Positions 42,040 through 53,160 of a stretch of 64,000 bases of DNA are shown in pieces (position 1 is the stretch's first letter; each line of letters begins with the position of its first letter). The stretch lies in NCBI GenBank assembly GCA_033439295.1, contig JAVTLE010000023.1:4066530-4130529 (forward strand), given 5' to 3'. Made by a program: the position numbers and the translations under genes. The DNA is from Deuterostichococcus epilithicus. Its lineage: Eukaryota > Chlorophyta > Trebouxiophyceae > Prasiolales > Stichococcaceae. Under the pieces are notes generated by a model. The model was not told the origin of the DNA. It did not search any database and was given only the letters and a program-made list of their open reading frames with translations.

Positions 42040-42924
42040 TTGCGAGGCGGTTGGCCGGCCGCTGACTTCTCGACAGCCTGCAAACCAACAACGCTGTTCA
42101 AACCTTCACCGAGTCAGTGGAGCCTGCAAAGTCGACGAGTCACCATACATGAAGCAGCCACAACGGCGCCCACCTCAAACGATCCCGGTCAACGCCATGG
42201 GCCGCTGCCCAGGAGCAGCCTTGCTATCCTGCAAACGGCCGCCGGGCGGTGCAGTCGGGACGGCCGTACTGTGGCACGAGGATCTTCCAGCCAACACCCG
42301 CTAAGGCAAGCGACGACTGCTGATGCGCAGGCAGAAAGTGTGTGAATTTCTCACTAGCGCCCAAGGATAGACAAGAATATTAGCCTCAGTTGCAAACCAG
42401 TGACAGCTGTGTTGGAGCTGCGTCGGATTGCAGCGCGTGGTGCGTGTATGCAAGGGTGCAGCTGCAACTGAAGGGGTGCAGAATAGCTTAGCTCTACAAG
42501 AAATCCGACTTGGGTGATTCGCTGTGCCCCAGCCGCATAATCAAAGCACATGGGCCCGCTTGTGCAGCACGTGCAGCACAATCCTGATGAGTCAACCCAA
42601 GGCCGCGTCAGCCGCTGCTCCGCCTCCTCCGTCCATCTGGTGGCTCAAGTCCCCTTGAAAAGTGCTGCGGTTCGCGCAGCGTTCGCCCTCGGACGTGTCA
42701 ATACAACAGCACAATATGTTCAATCTTGTTATGTCTGGCGGCAGCGGCAGGTCATGCCGTCGGTTGTATGGGCCTTTGCGCAATGCCCCTGGCACGTTCA
42801 TTCTGTACAAGCTGTGCCACCTGACGGCAATTGCACCGCCGCCAACCCCCCCTGGGAGCCTGCCCCCAACAGGCATGCCAGGTGTTTCTGGGCTTCGCGG
42901 CTGCTCACTCGAGAAGCCGTTGGT
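42040..42924. other. Intergenic, kinase promoter and GSA 3' region
   Basis: About 0.9 kb between two minus-strand genes. No gene recognised; plus-strand frames here have no motif. Confidence 0.4.
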
Positions 42925-45900
42925 TCAGAGCTCCTTCATCACTGCGCGCGCAGCCGCAATGGTGTTGTCGATGTCCTGCAAAGCACCAACGAGCGTTTAG
43001 AGCACTGCTGCACGCATCCAGACTTGTGCAGGCCATCGCTGCACGCACCGGAGCGCGCACCGGAGCGCGCCTGCACGAGACGCAAGCCTGTGGCATCACC
43101 CTTGCAGTCCCCGCACCTCTTTGCCCCGCACTTCCCGCCCCTGCGCCCCTCGCTTTCCCTCCGGCGCCCGCACTCACACCCCATCATTTCTCACTTCACA
43201 GCGGCATTTATCATGTGCGTCATCCACTCGCCTCCTCCGTGTGCGCCAGGCCGGTGAAGCCGGCCTCGTACTGCGACGGCGCCAGGTAGACGCCGTGCTC
43301 CAGCATGCCGCGGTGCCACCGCGCAAACTTTTTGCCATCGGCTCGCTCCGAGGCGTCCTCGAAGCTGGTGATGGGGCCGCCCTCCGCGAAGAAGAAGCCG
43401 AACATGGCTGCGGGGCCAGCATTGGAAGTCAGGGTCTGGGGAATCGAGATGCTCTGATGGGGCCGCCCTCCGCACAGCAGAAGCCGAACATGGCCGCGGG
43501 GCCAGCAGGAGTTGTGAAACCAGGTTTTCAGGGAAGACGCTGGTGGTGGGGCCTCCCTCGAGAAGCCGAACATGGCTGCAGCACAGGGCAGGGGGGTAAA
43601 CGTCCTGAGGTTTGGAGAATTTTCAAACAACGTTCACGGACAAACACGGTTATGGTCCAGCAGGGGTGCAGGGTTCAGGTTTTCGGGTTGGAGCCTCAAC
43701 ACCGGGGCAGGCAGGTCATGACAGTTGGCTGCACTAGGCTGGCCACGGCCCCGGGGGAGGGGGTGGGGGGAGGGGGGGGGGTCTGGTGATATCCCTCCGG
43801 AGTGACAGATGCGCTGCCAGCGTCTGCCGGCCACATGCTATGGCATTCACATCCACATTACTCGTCTCCGAACAGGCCCTGCGCCTATCCTCCGACTCCG
43901 GCCTTTTCGATCGAGCCCTGCCACAGCGCAAGGGGGTGACGCGCCGTGTCAAACTCCACTCCCCACCTGAGATGTGGCCGCCCTCGACGGCATGGCCAAA
44001 CTCGCGCCCCGCATCCAGGATGCCCTTGATGAGCCGGCCCGTGATTTTGTCCAGGTACTCGTACTGCCCTGGGCGCCCCAGGATCTCCAGGGTTTTGAGG
44101 CCCGCCGTCATCGCCAGCGGGTTGCCAGACAGCGTGCCCGCCTGCGCAGTTTAGGTTATAGGGTTCAGAACCTCAACCACACCCAGTTGCTCCGATGCGG
44201 GACTCTGTCACGAGCTTGGTGTCTCAACTCGTCCTGATCACAGCGGCGTCTGCGGCCTTTGCACAGGCACAGACGCCTGCTGTCTGCGTGTGACTGCCGC
44301 GATCACTTGTGCTTTCTTGCCAATTACGAGTGTCGCGGCCGGCGCAGCAGCAGTTAGGCAGCAGAAGGCGAGGGCGAGCACCTGGTACATGGGGCCGGCG
44401 GGTGCGACGGTCTCCATGATGTCGCGGCGGCCGCCGTAGGCGCCAACCGGCAGCCCCCCGCCGATGATCTTGCCCAGGGTGGTCAGGTCGGGCGTCACGC
44501 CAAAGTGCTCCTGCCCGGGACATGGATGCTCATGTGAGGCACGAGGCTCTCATGAGGCAACATGCAAGGTGGCTGCGCATGCCCTTGGCAGCAGCAGCGG
44601 CGTCAGCGGCGGCAGCCAGCAGGCGGCTAGCGCCCTTATTGATAGCGGCTGTTTGCCGCCGTGGGCAGGTGACGCAAGTTGCACACTAAGCGTCAGCGCA
44701 TGCACAGGCAGAGGCACCAGACTGTCAGGGCTTGTCATCAATGCAGCCGCGCTGGCAGGCTCGATTGGAGACAGAGCGTTACGACTCGTACTGCAGCATG
44801 CTTACCTGCGCGCAGCCCTTGGCGATGCGGAAGCCGGTCATGACTTCATCGAAGCAGAGCAGCGCCCCCTCCTCCCGGGTAATCTCCCGCAGGCCCTGCA
44901 ATGCACAGGTTTGGGCACGTCGCACTACTTGCCTCCACAAGCTGCTCTGGCGGGAATTGTCTTCTACAATCACCAGGGTGCACTCCCAGCTCAACGTGCC
45001 ACATCCAGCAAAACTGCGTCTTCTCTGCCACTGAGCTGCAGTGGCAGCAACCGGAGTTTTGTGTCCCCGATGCACTCCCGGTGGTGCTCAGAGCTCCTCC
45101 AATCCCTAAACCCTAGACCCTGCCCGGAACCCTCACCTCCAGGAACTCCTGGGTGGGCGCGATGAAGCCGGAGTTGCCAACGACCGGCTCCAGGATAAGG
45201 CCCGCGATCTCGCCCTTGTTCTGCGCGAAGATCTCACGCACGCTGTCCAGGTCGTTGTACTTTGCGCACAGCGTCGTGGCTGCGATGAGAAGTGAAAGGT
45301 TCCGTCAGCGCGGCGGCAAACTGGGTTGTTGTACATTGCGCACAGCGTCGTGGCTGCAAAGAAAAGCAGATTTGCCATCAGCGAGGCGGCGGGATTCGTT
45401 GGTGTACTTTGGACACAGCGTCGCGGCTGCGCAGCAGGTGGCTAAGCAGTCAGCCGTCAGCACCGCAGGAAAAGGGTGTAGGGGCAATGCATGGAGCGGC
45501 CGCCATGTTGGCACGCAGCGGCGTTTGCAGCCTGCCTGGCGCTGCTGCTCGTGCCGCAATCTGCTCCAGGGTCCCGCTGTCACCCAACTTGTCATGCAGC
45601 GGAGAGTGGCAGTGTGCTCCGAAGCAGACGGCAACAGCCCCGGTCTGCACTCCTCGGCAGGGCTCCCGCCTCTTGCACTGCTGCCCCTGCACGGCTGACA
45701 TCGGTCCGACTGGGCCCGCATCACAATTGCTGTTGAAGCTCACCTGTGGACGACTTGGGGACGCCGGGCGAGTCGGGCAGACCGAGCGTGAGCACGCCGC
45801 TGCCCGCTTGCACCAGGAAGGAGTCCGCGTGCCCGTGGTAGCATCCCGAGAACTTGATGAGCTGCGCGGCAAATCAAGCACATGGTCAATTAGTCAGCCT

Positions 45901-47679
45901 GCAGCAATCGCGCCCGTGGTAGCAGCCCGAAAACTTGATAAGCTGCGCCGCAAACGAAGCATGGCAAGTCAGTCAGTAAGCGCGCAGACCGTTGAACAGC
46001 CACAGCAGGCTTGAGGATGAGCGGCGGCCCGGCATGGCGTGCCGCATGGACAGCGCAGCTGTGACAAAGGGGAGCAGCCGCAAATGCGCTGTGTGGTAAG
46101 CTGACAGCGCCTGCCGTAGTGGGATGGTTCGGACGCCATGATGGCGCGGCATTTGGCGGGCCGCTCGCCGGCTGCAGCCAGCTGGGGACTGCTGGAGGGG
46201 ACACCAGAGCGGCGCATGCAACGTGGCATTGACGACTGAAAAAGGAATGCCCACCTTCTCGCGACCGGTGTAGGCACGCATGAGGCGCAGCACCGAGAGG
46301 CAGGCCTCCGTGCCGCTGTTGACAAAGCGCACCATCTCCACGCTTGGCACGCGATCAATGACCGCCTTGGCCATCTCGTTCTGCGGCATGAAAAGGTCAT
46401 AATCAAACCAGCAGCGAATGCATACATTGAATATAATGTTCCTTCGGAAGGTTGGTTTGCTGCTTGTGCCGAATCCGGGCTCGGCGAGCGGCTGCCGGGC
46501 TTTACCCGGTGGTGCCGCACAGCGCCGCAGCTGGCCATCTGCAGCGGCGGCAGCATCAGTAACAGCAGCAGCAACAGCGGCGGCAGGCTGCGGGCCGCCG
46601 CAGGGACATTCGTGCCGCTCCTCCACACACCGGCGCCGCAGGTCACCAGCAAGCGCCTGATCGACAGCGGCTCCGTCCAGGTGCTGCAAACTGTGTGTCT
46701 TGCACGGTCAGCCAGCGGCTGTGCACGACAAGCAGAGGGCGCAACATGAAGAAGCACACCTCCAGCTCGCAGGGCGCGCCGAAGGAGGTTCCCTTGTCGA
46801 TCTGTGCCTTCAGCACTTCGTTGACCTCATCGTTGGCGGCGCCCACGATGGCGGGGCCCCAGCTGCCGATGTAGTCAATGTACTTGTTGCCGTCCACGTC
46901 AAAGCAGTGCGGGCCCTGCAGGGGTGTATGCGAGTGCATATTGACGCATGTTCCGACAGCGCGAAAGTGCTCACGCGGCGGGCAAGCTGTGTGAAGGGGT
47001 GGTTGGCCTGCGATGCCGCATGGCTCCAGAAGCCGGCAGGAAACAGGGCGGCCGCATGGCCTACTCACAGCCGCAGCATGGACATGCAATGGCGCTGCCG
47101 GTGTACCTTCACGCTCTCAAAGATGATGGGCGAGCCGCCCACAGAGCGGAACGCCCGCACCGGCGAGTTCACGCCGCCGGGCAGCAGATCCTGCGCCTCC
47201 TTGAAGATCTGCAGGGCGGAGTATCGTTTTGATGAGTGCTGCACACGGCGCCATTATTTTGGATGGCGGGGCAAATTACGCTGTCAGCGGCAGCGCCGAC
47301 TGCATGGCGTGGGACCCCAGGGGGTGCCAGTGGAGTCGGAACCTCTACTTCGAAACGATGAGATTGGAGAAGGCCTGCACTCAATTTCGCGAAGTTTTCT
47401 ACAAGCTGCCGTGGCATATCGTAGCAACCCCTGCAACCTGCCAGAACATGCACACTGACATGCAAGCGTCGCAGACGCTCTCGAATATGAAATTGATGCA
47501 CATGAGCGACGATGTCAATGACGATAAGGAACGCGCGCCTGCTCAGACTTGCGAGTGTCCAGCTTGGCTGGTGCTGCGACCGCCCTCACAGCGACCATGC
47601 CGCGGCTCCGAGCAGTGCATTTGGGCTTGCAGAGCGGCACGACAGTGCCAACGAAGGCTGTCTGCCCCAAAGCCTGCAT
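42925..47679 (-). CDS. GSA: Glutamate-1-semialdehyde 2,1-aminomutase (plastid), 11 exons
   Basis: PLP enzyme that converts glutamate-1-semialdehyde to 5-aminolevulinate, the entry to chlorophyll and haem synthesis. Exons: 47679-47539, 47208-47107, 46915-46760, 46380-46255, 45861-45744, 45279-45137, 44895-44806, 44510-44382, 44141-43967, 43407-43232, 42975-42925; 468 residues, normal length, all phases consistent. Exon 1 is a transit peptide ([16 protein letters not shown], then basic), followed by [20 protein letters not shown]. Hallmarks: [80 protein letters not shown] (PLP Asp), [19 protein letters not shown] (PLP Lys), [33 protein letters not shown]. Introns 1 and 10 use GC donors. Three introns contain decayed copies of the next exon's start. 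A TATA-like box lies about 95 bp upstream of the ATG. Confidence 0.97.
43370..43580 (-). repeat. Three tandem copies of an acceptor/exon-start unit (period about 85 nt)
   Basis: The start of GSA exon 43407-43232 (coding [11 protein letters not shown]) is repeated at about 43457-43545 (AMFGFLLCGGR in one frame) and, shortened, at about 43547-43580. The copies lie in the preceding intron and keep an AG just before the copied codons. Confidence 0.85.
43740..43785 (+). repeat. G-rich tract
   Basis: Dense G runs in a GSA intron, able in principle to form a G-quadruplex on the plus strand; on the transcribed minus-sense RNA this is a C/U-rich tract. Confidence 0.7.
45251..45434 (-). repeat. Tandem exon-start copies, period about 73 nt, 2.5 copies
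   Basis: The start of GSA exon 45279-45137 (coding [10 protein letters not shown]) and its upstream intron end are repeated at 45325-45397 ([10 protein letters not shown]) and 45398-45434 ([10 protein letters not shown]). Each copy keeps a GCAG acceptor, so there are three candidate splice acceptors in a row. Confidence 0.9.
45826..45975 (-). repeat. Duplicated start of a GSA exon, period about 80 nt
   Basis: The start of exon 45861-45744 ([12 protein letters not shown]) is repeated at about 45909-45975 as [11 protein letters not shown], with the acceptor GCGCAG preserved. The copy loses the frame after the Gly-Arg. Confidence 0.88.
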
Positions 47680-47767
47680 GATTGCCCAACTGCGCAAAGA
47701 TCCCTTCTTGTTATGTTCGATTGCAGCGCGTGTCTTCGGGCTCACCGCAGCACAAATGTGAAATATT

Positions 47768-47781
47768 ACCTTTATATATCG
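47768..47781 (-). promoter_or_regulatory. TATA-like box of the GSA gene
   Basis: GATATATAAAGG on the minus strand about 95 bp upstream of the GSA start codon, in a locally AT-rich patch unlike the surrounding GC-rich DNA. Position and sequence fit a core promoter. Confidence 0.55.
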
Positions 47782-48356
47782 TATACAGTAATTGCGCCTT
47801 GTAGTTGTGTGTGCAGCCGTGTTATTTGATGACGCTGGCGGCTTTATCCTGCGCGATTTTTGATCCGGGGAATCTCGTGGGTGGCACTAGGGGAATCGCA
47901 GCCCAGTCGCAGGGGACAGTGCGCATGCTGGGGGATGTCGCCAGTGCAAACGTTTGGTGCTGTGCGCCACCGACCTCTGCAGGCAACTTCCAATGTGCTG
48001 CGCAGGGTCGTATTGCAAATCAGATCTCGTTGGGCACCGCCGCCCGGCCATCTGCGCGAATAAACTGTTCCAAAGCTCATCAACTGCAGTGGCCGTGTTC
48101 AGCTCGGATTTCAAGTTCTGCAAAACCAGTGCCTCCAACATCTACCAATAGCTTAGTACTAGGAGCGCAACAACGCTGTGCTGCTCAGGTCACTGTCGCC
48201 GTAGTAAGCCCTGCTTTGCCGTACGCATCCCCATGAACGCCGCTGGCGGTCACTAGATATGCGTTCCGACTTGTACAAACAGATGAGCACGAAGCTGGGC
48301 AGCCCTGAGCGGCAGTGACCTGTTAGGCAGCTGCCGCAGCTCTTGCGCCTCCAATC
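47782..48356. other. Divergent intergenic region, GSA (-) and ASCH gene (+)
   Basis: About 0.6 kb upstream of both genes. No further gene recognised. Confidence 0.4.
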
Positions 48357-50173
48357 ATGTCGCTGCGCAAGCCGGCCAAGGCGCAGGTGCTGCCATACCG
48401 CGGCCCAGGCGCCGCCGGCACCCCAACGGACACCGACCCTTATGCTGTTCTGTCAATGCACCAGGCAAGTGCACATTCTCGAGAGGCTGCATTGGAGTTT
48501 TGATCCAGCAAACCTGTCACTGTGCCATGTGTCCGGGAGGCTCTGCGGCCGCACAGCAATGGCGGCTGACACAAGGATTCTCAACTGCACACAGCCGTGG
48601 GCCAGCCTGCTGGTGTACGGCATCAAGCGCATCGAGGGCCGCAGCTGGTCGACGCAGCACCGCGGACGGCTGTGGATCCATGCAACCAGCCAAAAGCCGA
48701 CCGATGCCGACATCCGGGTGGGGTGCGCGTCTGTGCAGCACGCCTGAGCTGCGTCCGCCTAGCATGGAGATTACAAGTGCACAGTTACGTTCAGGCAGGG
48801 AAGCTGATTGAAGTCACATTGTCACTTCAAAACCTGTCAAGCCGGCCCCCTGCTCCTGCCGCACATGCCACCTTCTGCTGGATGTTATGCGCCGCCAATT
48901 TCATGCGGGGCCAGCTGCCGACGCCATCCTGCAGAGCAGCCACTCGGTGCATTTGGTTGTGAGCGATTACACTATATCATGACCTCAAAGGAACGCTCGT
49001 CGTCGCTCAGGAGCTGGAGGCATTCTACACAGAGGTGCACGCGGCGGATGGGCGGCTGCCCCTCTTCCCAACAGCGTACCCGACGAGCGCGCTGCTGGGC
49101 TGCATAAACGTGCTCGACTGCCTCGCAGTGCGACACTTAAACTCTGAGGCGATGAGGTTGCGGGCAGTTTGGCAGTGGACGTGCGAGGCGGTCGAATGTA
49201 GCTGCACAGAGAGTCATTCTGGAGATTGGCTGCTCCTGGCATTCGGGTATGTGTATCGTGGTGTCGAGATGTGATCAGGACCAGCCTCCTGCTGCCTGTC
49301 GAATAAACAAGCACATGGATCAATCACAACTACCGCCCATTTTCGATGTCATACGGGAATCGCTTTGGCGCCTTCGCTCTTGCCAGTCTGGTCTCGGTTC
49401 CCAGTGGCGTCAATGCCAGCTGGAGCACAGGGCAAAGGTGACGTCTGCAATGGCTGCCGGCCAGTCGTGCTTGCAGGCGCCACGACATCCGTGCTGCCGT
49501 GATGGCACCTCCCGATCCTGTCCTGCAAGGCGGAAGAGGTCGAGGCGTGGGCGGGGCTGCCGGCCAGCCTGCAGATGGAGGTGGCGTCGCCGCAGGCGTG
49601 GCTGTGCGAGGCGCCGCGGCGACTGGTGGTGCCGCAGCGCATGAGCGGCGCGCCCAAAATCTGGACGCTGTCGCGTGCCAAGCTCGACCCGCTGGCGCGC
49701 GGCCTGAAGGTGCAAATGCTGTTCCTCAACATCGCTCTTTACCATAAACAGCGCCCTGTCCTGACAGCCACCGGACAGACAGACGGCGGTGACAAGGACC
49801 GCATAGGCTGTCGTGCACTGTGCATGTGCATGCCATCTGACGGTGTGAATGTTGTCACAAAGTCCTTCTGCAGTCCAGGTGAGCAATGTGAATGTGTTGG
49901 CAGTCTGACGACGCAAAATCCTCCTGCCCGCAGGAGCCGCCTGGGCTGATCCCATTCAGCTGGTCGGACGTGCCGCCTCGCGGCTCGCCAGCGACCGATG
50001 CCGCTGCCGGCGGTAGGTCGAATGGCCAGTACCGGGTGCAGCAACAGGGCAATGAGCAGGGCTCGCGGCAGCAGCGCGACCAGGCGACTCAGACGACAGC
50101 GCCATGGACAGGCAGGCCACCTGTTGAGCCGGCCAGCTCAGCAGGGAGCGGGGGCTCAACCGTCAGCAGCTGA
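48357..50173 (+). CDS. ASCH-domain protein (like the C-terminus of TRIP4/ASC-1), 5 exons
   Basis: Exons 48357-48464, 48595-48717, 49011-49127, 49530-49709 and 49934-50173, all phase 0, give 255 residues. The ASCH beta-barrel resembles the PUA fold and is thought to bind RNA; in human TRIP4 it is the C-terminal domain of a transcription and ribosome-quality-control cofactor. Visible signature: YAVLSMHQ-PWASLLVYGIKRIEGRSW, HRGRLWIHATSQKP, LPLFPTAYPTSALLGCINVL. The fourth exon gives WLCEAPRRLVVPQRMSGAPK and IWTLSRAKL, matching the TRIP4 region after the barrel. The tail is Gln/Ser-rich. The N-terminal zinc finger of TRIP4 is absent, so this is a stand-alone ASCH protein. The first intron has a strong GC donor (CAG|GCAAGT). 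The acceptor of exon 4 (CAAG) is weak. Confidence 0.85.
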
Positions 50174-50679
50174 CCGCCCGCTGGCCGCCGAGCACAGCCA
50201 TGAAGGCGGTTAAGACACGCCTGCAGCAGCGTAACCCTGGCTGAGTTCAGCAGGGGCATGGTCAGGAAGGGTGGGGGGCAACAGATGAAAAAGTGTGCGG
50301 CTACCGTGGCGACTCAATTCAGTGATTTCAGTGCCACATGCGAAACATCTATCAGCAGCTGGCGGGCCCTGCGCCTCGACAGCAGAAGGATGCCACAGCA
50401 GCAGCGTGCAGGCCCTGTGCTTCGACAGCAGGAGAATTCAATAGCAGCAGCCGGCTTCAGAGCGCCAACAGGCGGTAAGGAGCAGCAGCAGGGTGACAGC
50501 TCGAGCGAGCGAGTAATGATGCGGTGTCAGGTGGTGAACAATGTGATCGGACGGCGCAACCAGCCGAATCGTAGCGTGCTACGTCGGCGGTGCATAGCTC
50601 GGATGACCCAAGTCGAGATTATGCACTGTAAAATCTAGCTTCCTCGTGGGTCCCAGGCGACGCGCGCCTGGATTTCGAG
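50174..50679. other. Intergenic, no gene recognised
   Basis: About 0.5 kb between two plus-strand genes. It includes a TGTAA near 50626 that could end the ASCH transcript, or belong to the next promoter region. Confidence 0.35.
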
Positions 50680-52298
50680 ATGGGGTACGAGGTGGTGCAG
50701 TTCACCTCGCTGCCAACGCGCTCCTCAACTCTACAATCGTTTACAAGTAACGCATACGAGATGACGAGGCCGGTTGTGGTCATCGGCGTGGGAACAGCTG
50801 GGTCCCAGATCGTCAAGGCAGTGCTGGAGTCAGGCGACAGAGTCAGAGCCGTCGACTTTGAACAAGGGCAGCTTGACAAGCTCGTGAGCCTCGTTTCCGA
50901 TGCAAGTCGGCTTGAGTGCCAGCAGGGTGATGCCACAAACCCAAAGTCGATGGCGCAGTGCCTGGCTGGCGCAGAGTCAGCCGTCCTGGCCTTCCAGGGC
51001 GGCGGCTACCTGAGCGCAGGCAAGGTCGACCATGGGGTGAGCGCATGGGACCGGATGCCAGCCTGCACCGACTTTGTTGGCACCACAGTACCGCCGCAAT
51101 CGCCGCAACCTCTGGAGTGATGCAGCGTGTTCCTGCTGCACCGCAAGGGAGTCAAGGTTGTGGCAGAGGCTGCCAGGACAGCAGGCGTGCAGCGGTTGGT
51201 CCTAATCTCGTCACTCTTCGTCACGGACCAGCACAAGAAGCACCCATTGCGGATGATGCTCAACACGGTTCGATGGAAGATGATGGACCGAAAATTGGAC
51301 GGTGCGAAAAAGGAACACGTTTGCGAACAGTTGGAGACGGTGCGCGGGCTGGCGGCTGACCCTGCATTGTGCAATGCGACTCTGCGTCTGCGACACTTCG
51401 GCATTCAGCTCGGTTTGTTGGCGACCTGCGCGAAGTGGACGGACAGGATGCCAGCATGATCTGGTCATGCAGGTGAGGACAGACTGCGGGAAAGTGGGCT
51501 GCCCTACTGCATAGTGCGTCCAGGCCGCTTTGTGGACAAGCCGGCGGGGTCAGAAGCCAAGCTCAAAGCAGGCAAGCAATCGGCTGCTTGTAGAAGTGCC
51601 TTCCTGCCTCGCTGGTCAGCCATCCCATTGTCCCATTATTTTGCTGAGGACGGCAGGTTGATTTATGCAGCCGGAGGAATGCATGCTGGCCTAGATTTAG
51701 CTGGAAACTCCGCACACCTCTAACTGTGATGCGGGGAGATATTCATATCGCGCAGGCCAGGGAGACACGCTCAACGGCAGCATATCCCCCGTGGACGTTG
51801 CGGCGATCTGCATCGCGGCGCTGCGCGATCTTAATGCCACCGGCGTCACCTTTGAGGTCATTGACGAGTGGGCCAAGGTGACAATCCTGTGCAACAGACA
51901 TTCGCCCGGCCACGCCGCTGCTGCACCCAGCTAGATGCTGTGCTGAAGCAGAATTACAGCAACATATTGCCAGTCCACTCTCCATATTGACACCGCAGGC
52001 GCCAGAGGCGAAGGTCGCAGCGGACAAAGAGGCCGAGGGAGAAGTGGGCTACCCGTCTGTCAAGGCCGCATCTAATGACGGCGCGTCAGCGGCGGCCAGC
52101 AGTGGCGGCGCCTCAGATCAGCCGAGCCGCCAGAGCGTGCAGAAGCAGCTGCCGGCGCTGTTCAGGGGCCTGCTGCCAGACACGGTGGCCGCAGGCGGCG
52201 CCTCAGCTGTTGCGGCAACAGCACAGGCAGGCAGCGGCAGCTCGGAATCGAGAGACACATCCGCGCAGCAGCTCTATGGTATGAAGGTGCAGGCGTAG
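50680..52298 (+). CDS. Atypical short-chain dehydrogenase / NmrA-like NAD(P)-binding protein, 5 exons
   Basis: Exons 50761 (or 50680)-51036, 51148-51301, 51473-51571, 51756-51877 and 51999-52298 give 316 residues from ATG 50761, or 343 from 50680. The Rossmann start is MTRPVVVIGVGTAGSQIVKA, a GxGxxG-type nucleotide site, followed by RVRAVDFEQGQL, GDATNPKSMAQCLAGAESAV, GVKVVAEAARTAGVQRLVLI (S-S-L of the active-site strand), EDRLRESGLPYCIVRPGRF and ISPVDVAAICIAAL. These blocks define the atypical SDR (a5/NmrA-like) family found in plastids as isoprenoid, chlorophyll or redox-sensing proteins; the substrate cannot be named. No YxxxK catalytic pair is evident. The C-terminal 100 residues are disordered Ala/Ser-rich. 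The intron after 51571 has a GC donor (GCAG|GCAAGC). Which ATG is used is unclear; the longer form adds a Ser/Thr-rich stretch. Confidence 0.85.
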
Positions 52299-53160
52299 GC
52301 CACGTGCTCTAAACGGATGCCATGAAGACCAACGCCCAGATACAAGGTTCATGCGGCGCACGAAGATAAGCAGGATTGCTGCCAGGCCTGCCGGCCGCCG
52401 CGCCCACAGTTGCGAGGTGCAGTTAAATCTGTGCCTAGAACGAGCTTCGTCAGGGATTGCAACGTGTATGCAATTGCGGGAGCGTGAAAGCTTCCAGCGG
52501 CAGTAGCACATGCACATGTGCAAGCCCATTCTGGAGTTCTATGCGGTGACAGCCTGAGGGCCCCTGACAGGGAACACTCGCTACAGACTGCTACAGTCTT
52601 CCTTGGGGGCCGCTGGGCGCACATTATGCCATCTGACTATGTGCGACTCGATGTGTGGATCCCTTGACGGTGTTCTTCTGCGGGCCGCCACCTATTCTAT
52701 GACGCACACCTCACTTCTCCGCCCTGTCGCTCGACCCTTGCCTGGTTCAGCTGCCTTTGTTGAATATGTACAAGCCTGACCGACCTCGGTTGAGTGCATC
52801 CTACACGCCTGCACTTTTGAGTCCGTCTAGATTGTGCTGGTGCTGGACACCTCACCTTCATGTGTCCATGAAGGATAGGATGCGTGATGCCGCCGAATAG
52901 GTGTACAGCGGCAGCAGTGGGACACAGTGGGCAGTTGTACAGATGTGACTTGTTCTGAGCCTACGATATTAGAGCCTTGAATACCTTGCGCATGCACAAC
53001 GCATTGCTTCTCTAAAACATGTTTAAGCCCGACTCGCGCATGTGCTGATTTGGCGTGCTTGCAGGCTAGGTTCACCAGATTATTCAGTTTCACCATTGAG
53101 CACTGCTGACGGATTCCCTCGCTTGATCTGTGCATGTGACGCTTTCTTCTTCAGCTCCAC
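52299..53160. other. Intergenic, no gene recognised
   Basis: About 0.86 kb between two plus-strand genes, less GC-rich than the genes. It should contain a 3' untranslated region and a promoter. Confidence 0.35.
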
